From Rhabditoides inermis (lineage: Eukaryota > Nematoda > Chromadorea > Rhabditida > Rhabditidae): DNA of 64,000 bases. This document shows, piece after piece, positions 15,894 to 28,337 of the stretch. A program made the position numbers and the translations under genes. Below the pieces are notes generated by a model. That model ran no database searches and was not told the origin of the DNA. It saw only the letters and a list, made by a program, of their open reading frames with translations. The stretch is taken from NCBI GenBank assembly GCA_963966185.1, contig CAWZYM010000032.1, forward strand, positions 108,501 through 172,500, written 5' to 3'. The first letter of the stretch is position 1. The number at the start of each line of letters is the position of its first letter.

Positions 15894-16321
15894 GGGTCGG
15901 TGCACTTTGGAGGGGCCATGTCTTTGGCATTTCCATGCCGTCTTGTGTCGGCTTTTGTATCCCAGTGTGTTCTTCTCTCTCCTTCTTTCCTCCCACCGTT
16001 TGCCACCCAGCTTTCCTCTATGCTCTATTAGCTCTTGTGACGAAACTACTGAACTCCTCCTCCTCTCACTGTTCTCTACCGACAAAGTTCTCTCGTCTCC
16101 CGCCTTACCTGTTTTGCTTTTATTGGTTCTGTTATAGTGTTTTCCCTCTTGTGAGTGCATCTTCACTATAGTTGTTGCGAGACGCCGATATGTGCGAGTT
16201 GTTGATTTGTTTAATGGATATATACTTGTGTGTAGTACTAGTAAACGGGGATAACCGGTATTATGCATGTAGGCAGATTAGACGGTCGCGGAAGAGAAGA
16301 GGGAGGGGTTCTATTCTGGCG

Positions 16322-16324
<3 letters not shown>

Positions 16325-16384
<60 letters not shown>
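16325..16384. repeat. (CT)n microsatellite
   Basis: A pure CT run of about 60 nt upstream of the IQGAP gene. Confidence 0.88.
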
Positions 16385-16387
<3 letters not shown>

Positions 16388-17058
16388 GACTGCCATACCA
16401 ATTGTTGCAACTCTCTCTCCAATTTTTCACCGAATTGCGTCGCCCCGTCCGTTTCACTACCACTTTTTATGAGTTTCTGCCGCCTCGTTCATCCCATTCC
16501 AATCGTGAGATTCAAATTTCAGACTTTTCTAATTATGAAATGGTCGGAGCGCGGATGAACAAATGAAGAAGTCATGCGAGAGTGTTTCAAACTTTCCTTT
16601 TATTTGCGTTTTTTGGTGTGCGCAGCTGCCTTTTATCCTCTCCTCTCTTCTCTCGCGCGCGCACTTTCCGAGACATCGAGACGAATCCCGCATCATTCCG
16701 CCACACGCTTCTTCTCGCCTTGTTTATGTTAATTGTCGAGTTTGCGAGATTGCGTGGTTGGGTGTGATAAGAATACGTGGTTATCTCGGGTGCCATTCCC
16801 GGACGATCGATCCGCCATTTCATTCCTTTCCCACCGATCGCTCGGTTGTTCTCCTTTTGATGTGTGTTGATTGCTTGTTTACTTTCCCCCGCTTTTCCCC
16901 TCACTTCATAGGATCTGATCGCGAATCTTCGTTTTCTCCTTCTCTTTCTCTCTTTGTACTGATGTGCGCAATAGATACGGAGTGGATGGCATAATGTGGC
17001 GTGGCTGTTGCGTTGTTGCTACGTGCGTGTTGTGTTCTCATGCCCCCTCCCTTCTAGG

Positions 17059-17403
17059 ATGGCTGTGGAAGAGGTGCCGGCTGACCCGGCGTCTCTGGCC
17101 AGCGAGGGACACGAGAAGTCCGTCATCGACGAGAAGATGCTGCACGAGAAGGCTCACCAGTACATGTGCCACCTGCTCGAAGTCAGAAAGTGGGTGTCGA
17201 TTGATTATCGATTGGTTATCGATTGTTCCGAGACGTCATTTCCTGTGGTGTGTCGCTTAGTGTGTAGAGTGACTCACGTGTCTAATCAGTTTCGACGATT
17301 GATTTCATTTTTCTTTGATTGACGGTGAAACCTGAGCGATGATTGTTTGGCGAAATCGAGAGATGAGATGAGCAAGTGAACTGGGTGACTCAGTGGCTAC
17401 TCG

Positions 17404-17443
<40 letters not shown>

Positions 17444-20400
17444 AGGACGAACAACACTCCACTCAAAGTTTGTGTTATGAGTAGCGTGGTTGTGTTTTCT
17501 CAAACTAGGGAATGCGATAAACAAAACATCATCGAAACAAGTAAAACAGTTTCCTTTCAGTTGGCTGTCCGAGTGTCTCGACGACCCGGATGTGCCCACA
17601 GTGACAGAGATCGAGAAGAATGTGGGTGTTGTTATGATGTTTACATGTTCACATGTAAACCACCCCCACCTTGTGTGTTCAGCTCTCGAATGGCGTTCTT
17701 TTGGCGCGTCTCTCGCACTGGTTCGCTCCTACAGTCGTGCCTAAGGGAAAGATATTCGATGTGACACAGGTTGGTAGTCCACTTCTCCTCTCCCTGTTAC
17801 TGTTCCTTCTCCTCCTCCACCTCCTCCCCCATTGCAGGATCGCTACCGTCAGAACGACAGCCAGCTGCACTACCGTCATTCTGACAACATCATGCTCTGG
17901 CGACGCGCCATGGAGAGCGTTCGTCTACCGGAGGTGAGCACATGGCTTCTAGATTAAACATCTCACTCGGATCAAAGAGCTATAATCATTGTTGTATTAT
18001 TGTCATTGCTTGTTATTGCTATTGCTGTTGTTAAATGTTGTTTAAATGCAATCAACATTGTCATTGCTTGTTATTGCTATTGCTGTTTATTGCTGTTTTA
18101 CACAACTTTCCCTCTGTGTAGATCTTCATCCCGGAGACTGCCGATGTGTACGAGGGCCGCAACATCAAGACCATCTTCTGTCTGTACGCACTCGCGATGC
18201 GTCTCCACAGAATGCGCATCGGACCCCCCATTCGCAGCCAGACCGGACAGGCCGTGTTCACTGGTGCGTATCGATCGGATATCGATTGGATATCGATTGC
18301 TTTCAGCGGACGAGTACGACGTGATGAAGGAGCAGCTCAAGGACACGAAGCTGCCCGAGTTCGGAGACGTGGCGGGTCTACTGGACGAGAACATGAGTGC
18401 CGATGAGAAGGCCGTCGCCCTCGCACTACACGAGATCACACTGGCTGTTGATGCCAAGGTACGAGAGAGAGGGAGAGGGAGAGAGGGAGAGAGGGAGAGA
18501 GGGAGAGAGGAGAGGGAGAGAGAGAGGGGGGAGAGCGGTGTTACAAGTTTATATAACATTCAGGACAATGCCCGCCTACTGACGTCCCTCCGGAACACGG
18601 ACATCTCCATCTCGTACGTGCACGAGGAGCGCGTGGAGCAGTACATGAGCCAGCTGGTGGAGCAGCGCGGAGCAGGCGAGGAGAAGCACGCTCTGACCAG
18701 AGAGGGAGTGCAGACGGCTGTCGACGGTGTCAACGAGACGTGAGTGGTGGGAGGTGGAAGGGAGACTCGTTCCCTTTGCAGTCTGGCCGTGTCGCGCCTC
18801 CAACTGCTGGTCGAGCAGATTCTGAGGCAGGAGGCGGCCGAGTCGGACGCGGACCTGCACGCGATGCTGGAGGACCTGCAGCTCTTCCACGCCCTTCCCT
18901 CGTCATTCTGGCTGGTGTGGCGGCTTCTGAAGGACCGCGTGCTCGACGGCCACGCCCTCTCCCCCGCCGACGTGCGGCGCATCGTCGACGAGGCGCAGTC
19001 GCTGCTCGCAGTCCGCGCCGCCTGCGAGAACGGAAACAACGACGAGGTAGGAGACTACAACAGAATCACATGCCAGTTGGTGGAATGTCATTTTTATTCG
19101 GGAGGGTCAGTAAGATCTAAGATGAAAGTGTCAGTGTCAGTTTTGTGTCAGTTCTCTCCGAGTGTCAATAGAAATATAAGGATCCCCTGCAGCTCTTCTC
19201 TCTGCTGTCCCGTCCAGTGCTGTCTCTCGATCCGAAGAGGGAGAATGTATCTCTGTACCTCAACCGACTGCGCTACGACTTCGAAGGCCGTCCGTGTGAC
19301 TTCTACCTCATCCGCGATGACATTGCAGCTGTCATCGCCGACTTTGAGCAGATGAGCCCCGAGGCGCACAAGCGTTAGTCGCCTTACTTATCTATGTTAT
19401 TGATTTTTCATTGGCACTCTTGATTTTCAGTGTACACTGTGACCACGTGTGTCGACCGCCACGACTACGAACAGCTCACGGTCGTTTTGCGGTGAGTATC
19501 GATCGAGTTATTGATTGATTTTTTTTTTCATTTTAATGCATTTTTAAAGTGATCTCACTCCGGATGTGGCCAAAGAGGACTACACGCATCTGTATGCGAA
19601 AAAACTGGAGGACAGGGATAGGAAGGTAGCTCTTTCTGATCCTTCTCGATTTCTCGTTTTCTCCTTCTCCACTGCTCCTTTCAGACCGATCTCACTCTCG
19701 TCTCCCTGCGTGCTTTGATTGAGGAGGCGAACGCCGAGACCGAGAAGGCATACGAGGAGGCGAACAAGCGTGAGTATCGACTGATATTGATTGATTGCTG
19801 ATTATTCATTGTAGTGCTCGATCTGAACCACGCGCTCATCGCACACGACGCTATCAACGCTCAGAAGGCCTTCGTCGCCATCGACTGGCTTAAGGAAAAC
19901 AACAACACCAACTACCACGAGGAACAGGTGAGTCTCGCCACGTCCACCCTGTCCCCGCCCACCCCATTCGATTCAGGCCAACTGGTACGTGGCCCAGTTG
20001 ATGGCTGAGATGGAGAAGCGCATGGGAGGAGAGAAGGAGGAGAAGTCGCCGTTCCACCACGGAGGCCACGCGGAGCAGCCTGCTCCTGCTCCTGCTCCCA
20101 GCGGGGAGCAGTGGTACTGGCACGAGTTCCCTCTTGGCACCCTCGCCATTCAAACGACAACTCGCGAGCGCAAGCCCGAGAAGACGTGGCTCCTCGACGA
20201 GCGCATGTTCACTGCCTCTCAGATCGAGGTATTGATTGATTTCGTTACTATGATGTATTGATTGATTCAGGCCATCTTCGACGATGTAAACGTGGTGTTC
20301 ACCCGGCACTATGAGGAGAACGAGGATTCTGTGCGGAAATCGCAGGATTTGACCCGCCGCTTCCTTGAGAACAAGAAGTGGGCGTGGCTTGAGGAGGCGG

Positions 20401-21404
20401 GATATATTGTTCACTTGCAGGTCGCAGCGCGAGAGTGCTGATCTGGCCAGGAAGAACGACGCGGCTCGTGTGATCCAGCTGAAGTACAGGCAGTACAGAG
20501 CCGAGAAGGACGGACAGGAGCTCAGTGAGTGGGCGGAGTCAAAGGAGGCGGGGCTTGGCTCATCGTCACTTTTTCAGGGAACATGCCATCGCTGCGCCTG
20601 GTGCGCAAGTTTGTCACGTACCTGCAGGACAGGGACTATGACGTCACCGAGGAGCTGGGTGAGTGTAAACAATTGATAGTTCTAATCGATAATCGATATG
20701 CAGAGATCGAAGAGACCAAGTGTCGGGTGACACAGCTGCTGTCGGCAAATCAGCAGTTGGAAGACCAGCTGTCAGAGTTGGATGAGAAGATCGGACTCCT
20801 CGTCAAGAACAGAATCAACCTACAGGTACGCGGCTACTATACTCAGTCTCTCACCTCTGTGTTTCAGGACGTCGTCTCTCACAAGGACAAGATCGCCGAC
20901 GCGGCCGACCGCTTCTCAGCGCGCCGCGACTCTGTCAAGAAGGGGGCGGCGCTTGAGGGGGCGGAGCTGCTGGAGCAGCTGGCGTGGCACCTGCAGACGG
21001 AGCCGCAGTGGCTGGCGAACCTGGTGGAGGGCAGCTCTGCGGTGCCGGTAGATGTGCTCGCTCCCGTGTTCGGTCATCTGACGGAAAAGAGGGAGGAGTT
21101 CCTGCTGGTCAGACTTCTCTGCGAACTGCTCCTCAGGTGGGAGGAGGGGAAATGGGAAGGAGACGGCAATGTGTTGCAGGGACGTGGAGAAGGCTGGCAG
21201 TCTGGACGCATTCACCCACGCTCGCTCGCTGAGGACTGTGGCAGACGTGCTCAACTCTCGGTGAGGGCGTCCCTTCTTCTACTTGTCACCCTGTCCTTGC
21301 AGCCTGTGCTCGTCTGCTATCGGCCAGCTGTCGTCTCAGCCCGCCATTGCCACCGTCCTCGATGCATTCTTCACGGAAGCGCCCAAGGTAGTCACGACCC
21401 CATC

Positions 21405-21455
<51 letters not shown>

Positions 21456-23631
21456 AACCCTCCATTCCAGCTAGAGACGTTCAACCTGGACCCGGTGGAC
21501 GTGTTCTCTTCGATGCACGGCGGGGCGAAGACGGACGCTGAGCGGGCGATGGAGGATCCGCGGGTGCGCGCCGTCCTCGACTCGTCCAAGCAGTTCCTCG
21601 CGCAGTGGAGCGAGCGCATCATGCTAGCCGTCTGCGAGAACAACTCGTTCCCGTGAGTTGCCGACCGCATTGATTTTATCGATCGGTTGTATCGATTGTT
21701 GTTGCAGTGCGTGTATCCAGTACATTACTGCCTTCCTCTCTACTTCCCTCCATGACAAGTTTGCGCATGCGGGAGAGGAGAACGTGCAGAAGGCACTGAT
21801 CGAGGTCATCTACGAGGTTAGTATATCGATTGGTTACTGTATGATTATGGATTTGTTTACAGCTGTACATCCGTCGTGGTCTGCGCTCTGTGAAGGGAGG
21901 CCAGGGCGATGCTCACGAGAAGCTCGAGGCGGTCGCCTCCTTCTGCGGACTGGCTGTCCGCAACAAGGGGGTCAGTATCGATTAATTAGCGATTACCCAT
22001 ATCGATTACAACTTGCAGTACGCCAACGCTCATTGGTTCCTCACGTCGCTCAACCGTCAGGTGAAGACGATCCACGATCAGTTCAAGTGAGTGCATACGG
22101 TAGACTACAGTATGACGGGGATTGGTTGCAGGGCGCTGCTCGCTCGTCCGTCGCTGCTGCCGCCGTCTCTGTATGCCATCTACGGATGTGATGTGTCGTT
22201 TGACCCCGCCCACCGGCCCACGCTCTCCCTCTCGGGAACACAGATAGACACGCTGCTCAACAGACTCAAGGAGGACGAGACCAAGGTGATCCTTTTGCGG
22301 TGTCTTTCTTCTCATCTCACTATTCCAGCTCTTCTCGTCTTCGTCGACCCCCCTCCGCCGCCTCCTGCACGAGTGTCACTCTCCCGTCGAGGGAGACCGC
22401 TCCGTAACCCTCCATCTCCACCCCCTCGACGGAGACGAACACGACCAGAAGATGCACCAGCTGTTTGTCAGGTGAGTCGCGGCGGGACCCCCGCCCCTGT
22501 TCAAAGTGTGTTTTGAGGACGAAGGCGTCGGTGGTGTCGCTTCTGCTGTCGGGCTGCGTGGGTGCGGACATCGTGGAGCTGCTGCAGAAGGAGGCGACTC
22601 CGGACAGCGAGAGAGTGCACAAGGATATGTTCAACCAGGAGGGATTGTGAGTGTCTGCCCTCCTCCGTCCCTTCATTCCTCTTCAGCCCGTCGATCGCGG
22701 CTCGTCAGGCGGCCACTCAGTCGCAGCTCGACCAATTGGAGGCATCCGACCGCGTATCCAAGGACGACAAGTACCAGGCCGTGGTCACCGACATCGCCAA
22801 TGTGAGACATCTCTTATCTTATCGTGTTATCCCTCTTTCAGGACATCCGCCTTGCCACCCGTCGTCGCAATGAGCGCGTGGAGCAGAGGGCGCAGTTGGG
22901 AGAGAGGAGGAGCAGACTGGAGGCGGAGCGGGCCGCGCTGGAGCAGCGGCTGGAGCAGTACGAGGTTTACCTCGACACCTGTCTCGGCAATATGACCCGC
23001 ACCAGCAGGTATACACAGGAACCATTGTAAGAAGTCAGACTCTTCTTTGAGACGTCTGTCGTTCCGTCCTACCACGAAGCAGGCAGGGAAGGTGGCGAAG
23101 GCGCGTTCGACGCTCGACGAGCCGACGGCCGTCAAGGCGACTGTCGAGAAGCTGTTCCGCAAGGGAGTCCTCCTCGACATCGCCGGAGAGGAACACAAGA
23201 ACATGAAGAAGTGAGTGCGAGGGGAATAATATGTGACGTGTATTGTCTTATTAGGACGTTCGGCAGTCCTTCCAAGAACATGAACATGAGGTAGTTTAGA
23301 ATAAAATCTGTATAACACTAATCAATTTAGCTTCAACACAACCATGGATAGCGGTAGCTCCAGGACTAGGTACATACATAGAAAAAAGGAATCATGGTAG
23401 TGTAAGCTCGTTCAGCCTTCTCGACAGTGCGACACAGAAAGAGACCAAGAAGGGGAAGAAAGCGAAGAAGAACAAGTGTGTTGTGTGGTCTCTCGCTAGT
23501 CTCACACATGTCCTTCTAGGCTTTCGAAGATGTCGGTCGAATTCGCGTCTTCCGAAAAGAAGGGAATCTTCAAGGTCACCCTCTTCGATGGAAAGAACAC
23601 TGTCAGCGACTCCACATTCGACTTCCAGGTG

Positions 23632-23664
<33 letters not shown>

Positions 23665-23791
23665 CCCTCGCTCTCTTCAGGACCTTCTGGCTCGTCAGTT
23701 CTCTGAGGAGTCCCGTTTCCCCGTGGGTGACATCTCCTTCTCTGTCGCCCACTTTGTCACTTATATCAACAAGAAGTTCTACAACAAGTAG
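17059..23791 (+). CDS. pes-7: IQGAP-family Ras GTPase-activating-like scaffold
   Basis: Cytoskeletal scaffold that binds actin, Rac/Cdc42 and calmodulin-like light chains. I assemble 36 exons and 1471 residues. A calponin-homology domain lies near the N-terminus (YMCHLLEVRNWLSECLDD, NGVLLARLSHWFAP, YRHSDNIMLWRRAM, YALAMRLHRM). A single clear IQ motif reads RVIQLKYRQYR, where vertebrate IQGAP1 has four. The RasGAP-like domain runs from LLVRLLCELL through YITAFLSTSLHDKF. The RasGAP_C domain spans the last ~200 residues and ends SFSVAHFVTYINKKFYNK. Several tiny exons (36-60 nt) near 23255-23475 encode a Lys-rich linker. The acceptor CTTCTAG precedes the ATG by 1 nt. The C. elegans single-copy IQGAP is pes-7. 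Confidence 0.9.
17407..17440. repeat. (CT)n microsatellite in IQGAP intron 1
   Basis: A CT run inside the first, unusually long (371-nt) intron of the IQGAP gene. Confidence 0.85.
21413..21452. repeat. (CT)n microsatellite in IQGAP intron 21
   Basis: A CT run that also forms the polypyrimidine stretch upstream of the CATTCCAG acceptor at 21470. Confidence 0.85.
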
Positions 23792-24282
23792 ATCAGCACA
23801 GTTATATCAGAGTTTTATCGTGTTTCGTGTGTATAATCGTTGTTTTCGAACCCAGTTCCTAGATCCAATCTCTGAGTGTTCACTTATACTCAAGTGCAAT
23901 GTAGCCCCGCCCCCCGCTACCCCGCCCTCTATTGTTCCATGCATTTAGTTTCTTCCCACTCATCTTATATCGTTTTGTGTTCAGTGTGAGACGCTACCGG
24001 TGATTTACAGATATGATTGAAATATATGATAAAAATCGTTTTCGAACACTCGTTTATCTTCAAATTCAAACATCATAGCAAACTATTCGACCGGGTGAAA
24101 ACATAGTCAATCGTTCAAAGGCTGGTGTCAAAATCAATCAATTCTAGTAGCTAAGGTATCGTGATATTTACAAAACTAACTAGAGATCGTAAAACGTGAA
24201 ATTAAGGGAATTGAATTCCCAGGTGCAGTATTAGTCAGTATGATAAGATGGCGATCGATAGAACACCCACTCTTCCTCCTCC
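23792..24282. other. Convergent 3' region between IQGAP and POLA1
   Basis: About 490 bp between two stop codons of convergent genes. No ORF with recognisable homology is present, and I did not find a clean AATAAA for either gene. Presumably this is 3' UTR sequence of both. Confidence 0.5.
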
Positions 24283-27200
24283 TCAGATGTGAAGCATGGG
24301 AGCGAAGAGGAAGGCGAGGTCGATTCGGTTGTAGTCGTTGCGGGCCAGATGCCTCTCCACCACACATAGAAGCTTCTCACACAAATCAACCACTTCAGAG
24401 TGCGCGGGGCGAGACGACAGGGCCCCTGAACGACGAGCATACACAATGCGGATCTCACCACCATCTCCCACTCAACAATCAATCGATACTCACTCCTCTT
24501 GTCCATAGGCAGCTGGTCGATGGCAGTGGGCAGATCTAGCACCTTCTTCCACAACATCTGCTGATCGAACAGCATCTTGGCCGGGTACTGCAATCACCAA
24601 TCAATATCAATCGATAACCGATCGACACGCACCTCCCTGCGCATGACTCCACCGAAGCACTTAGGGCACTCCAGGCCCTCCTTGTTCCACTTCAGGCCGT
24701 GGTAGTGCGTGCGGAAGCCGCAAACCGGGTCGTCACACCTGAACGGATAGAAATGATCCAGAGAAGAAACTCTGACGTCATCATTAATAGGTGTCGTCAC
24801 TCACTTGAAAGCGCTCTGGTGGAACTGCGCGGCGCAGTCTGCGAGGGCGGCCTCTAGCTGGTTCTCAATGTAGTTCGAGTAGGCGGGCAGGGAGACACCG
24901 CACTTGCCACACTGCTCCAGCCACAGACGACCGTTCTGCAACCAAAATCGATGGATAAAGCATGAAAGAAATAGCCGCATTGTTGAGACGCAATTGCTGC
25001 CTGACCCACCTCCGCATCGACCGCCTCCCTGATGAGATGCTCGACTGGGCAGTCCCTGCCGGGGCAGCGCACGCGCAGAGACTCGCAGTGCTCGTACGTC
25101 TCCTCCACCCGCCACGCCTCGTCGTCCCCCGCGTGCATGTTGTCCCGCATGATGGCCGCCCGCCGGTAGCCCGTCCCATCCATCCCCAGTGCCTCCGCTA
25201 TCCGCACCGCGTCAGTCTCCTCGATAGGCTCGCACAGGCGGGACACGACTGGGTGGATCTGCTGCGCCAGGTAGTACTGCAGGTCTGCAAGGGGAAGATG
25301 TGAGGGGAGAAGATGAGAGTACAACGTACCGATCTTGAGCTTGTCGTCTCCCTCCATCTCCGTCCTGTGGTAGGCCCTCTGGATGGCCGAGTTGTCGGTG
25401 CCGTCCTCGCAGATCACATACTCCACGATGTCTCCGCTCCGCAGATGGAACTTGCCGCTGTGGTTGAGTCGCATGGCGACCGCCGCATGCGGCTGCGTAC
25501 CCGCATTCTGGTACTCGGACGGGTTGCGGGTGAGTTGCTGCAAACACCACGAGTATTGTCATTGATCTATCATCTAGACATCATGAACAGCGGGATAAGA
25601 TTGACCAAAGAGAGAGATTTTAACACAAATCACAAAACCATACCTTGAGGATCTGGAACTTCTCGACGGGTAGCTCTCCCCTGTCGAGTTGCCCGCGCAG
25701 CCGAGTGAGAGAGTCGTGCACAGCTGACACCATCTCCTCCCGAGACAGAGACGGGTCCAGCAACAGGTCCACTACCTACAAGGGGGTGAGAGGAGAGAGA
25801 AAGGAGAGAGAAAGGAGAGAGAAAGGAGAGAGAAAGGAGAGAGAAAGGAGAGAGAAAGGAGAGAGAAAGGAGAGAGAAAGGAGAGAGAAAGGAAAGAGAA
25901 AGGAGAGAGAAAGGAGAGAGAAAGGAGAGAGAAAGGAGAGAGAAAGGAGAGAGAAAGAAGAGGGAAAGGAGAGAGAAAGGAGAGAGAACGGAAAGAGAAA
26001 GGAGAGAGAAAGGAGAGAGAAAGGAAAGAGAAAGGAGAGAGAACGGAGAGAGAAAGGAGAGAGAACGGAGAGAGAAAGGAGAGAGAAAGGAGAGAGAAAG
26101 GAGAGAGAAAGGAAAGAGAAAGGAGAGAGAAAGGAGAGAGAAAGAAGAGAGAAAGGAGAGAGAAGGGAGAGAGAAAGGAGAGAGAAAGGAGAGAGAAAGG
26201 AAAGAGAAAGGAGAGAGAAAGGAGAGAGAAAGGAGAGAGAAAGGAGAGAGAAAGGAGAGAGAAAGAAGAGAGAAAGGAGAGAGAAAGAAGAGAGAAAGGA
26301 GAGAGAAAGGAAAGAGAAAGGAGAGAGAAAGGAGAGAGAAAGAAGAGAGAAAGGAGAGAGAAAGGAGAGAGAAAGAAGAGAGAAAGGAGAGAGAAAGGAA
26401 AGAGAAAGGAGAGAGAAAGGAGAGAGAAAGAAGAGAGAAAGGAGAGAGAAAGGAGAGAGAAAGAAGAGAGAAAGGAGAGAGAAAGGAGAGAGAAAGGAGA
26501 GAGAAAGAAGAGAGAAAGGAGAGAGAAAGGAGAGAGAAAGGAAAGAGAAAGGAGAGAGAAAGGAGAGAGAAAGAAGAGAGAAAGGAGAGAGAAAGGAAAG
26601 AGAAAGGAGAGAGAAAGGAGAGAGAAAGGAGAGAGAAAGGAGAGAGAAAGGAGAGAGAAAGGAGAGAGAAAGGAGAGCGAAAGGAGAGAGAAAGGAGAGA
26701 GAAAGAAGAGAGAAAGGAGAGAGAAAGGAAAGAGAAAGGAGAGAGAAAGGAGAGAGAAAGGAGAGAGAAAGGAGAGAGAAAGGAGAGAGAAAGGAGAGAG
26801 AAAGGAGAGAGAAAGGAGGGAGAAAGGAGAGAGAAAGGAGAGAGAAAGGAGAGAGAAAGGAGAGAAAAAGAAGAGAAAAAGAAGAGAGAAAGGAGAGAGA
26901 AAGGAGAGAGAAAGGAGAGAGAAAGGAGAGAGAAAGGAGAGAGAAAGGAGGGAGAAAGGAGAGAGAAAGGAGAGAGAAAGGAAAGAGAAAGGAGAGAGAA
27001 AGGAGAGAGAAAGAAGAGAGAAAGGAGAGAGAAAGGAGATTGGGAGGGAGATTCACACCTCAGTTCCGGCCTCCTTGGCGACCATGGACCAGTCCCTCCT
27101 CACAATATCCAGTCCCTTCAGCTCCTTCTTCACGTCAGTCTCGTCGTCGGGGTTGACGGTGAGAGCTGCGTACTGAAACGACGTGGGTGGTCCTTCCCCT

Positions 27201-28272
27201 CGCCCTCCATCTCTCCCTACCTTCTTCTTCTTGAGGAGCAGCATCCGGGAGAACACTCCGTCCAGGTCCAGTTCGAGCAGTCTATGGCACGCGTTCACCT
27301 GCTTCTTGATCTGCAACATACTACTGTCAGACCACCCACGAAGAGACCAACCACGAAGAGGCCACCCAAGAAGGGACCACCCACGAAGAGACCACTCATG
27401 AAGAGACCACCCACCTCGTTTCCGAGCTTCTTCGCCATCTGCAGATCCGTGCTGTTCGTGTTGATCATGATCGAATCCGTGTCTCCGTACACCACACAGT
27501 AGCCCATCTTCTCCACGAGGTCCTTCGAGTGCATTAGAATCTGGAAATCAATCGATAAAAAAAAGATAACCAATCGCTGTATCTGATCAGGCCCCGGCGT
27601 CCCCCGCTGCTTGTAGTAGACAGCAGCTCCACTTGTGAGATTCGTTTTGTTGTATCTTGTTACCATCTCTCTCTTTACATTATTGTATTTCACATGTTCT
27701 TAAAAAACCGTATAAATTATTTAGCTATCCATATGCACGCACCTCTCGTCCCTTGCTGGTGACGAGTGCGGCGAGGGGCTTGGCGTAGAAGCGGGACTGC
27801 TGGAATCCGAGGCATCCGTACATCGAGTTGGCAGTGAGCTTGTAGGCCATCTGTCGGATGTCGAGCTGCTTCCTCTTCTCCTCCGAGAGACCCTTGTCCT
27901 TCAGAACACCCTTCACAGCCCGTCTCTTCTCCACCAGACCACGAATCTCCTTCGGCAGAATGCCCTCGGGCAGAGACGACGAAGGGACGTCGGGGATCTC
28001 GTCACCGTCCTCAAATCAATCGATAATCAATCAATGCACTCCTCTTCTCGCCTACCTTGACGTGGCGGACAGTGGTGAAGCAGATGTTGTACTCCTGGAT
28101 GATGGAGGGATAGAGGGAGTTGAAGTCGAGTAGGAGAATGAGTGTGTCGTACAGTCCCTTTTTCGGGTCCAGCACCAGTCCTCCACTGTACTGCGCCTTG
28201 CTGGGGCCACTGCTGCCACCCTCCTCCTTGCCCTCCTCCGACTTCTCCTTCTTGCCGGCTGTAGACAGGGTT

Positions 28273-28337
<65 letters not shown>

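Larger units (their letters stand above)
13510..17058. other. 3.5-kb intergenic region rich in GA/CT runs
   Basis: No gene was recognised here. The ORFs present are short, lack homology and mostly run through GA or CT microsatellites. The region holds the importin-alpha 3' UTR and the IQGAP upstream sequence. GA runs lie near 15002-15080, 15190-15234, 15606-15650 and 15850-15888, CT-rich blocks near 14790-14820 and 15360-15460, and a pure CT run at 16325-16384. A CTTCTAG acceptor immediately precedes the IQGAP start. A non-coding RNA or 5' exon here cannot be excluded. Confidence 0.55.

Noticed and set aside
25645..27156. 503-codon ORF of [11 protein letters not shown] repeats and a 426-codon minus-strand ORF
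   Set aside because: Produced by the 10-bp GA minisatellite inside a POLA1 intron; the flanking POLA1 exons are in other frames and conserved.
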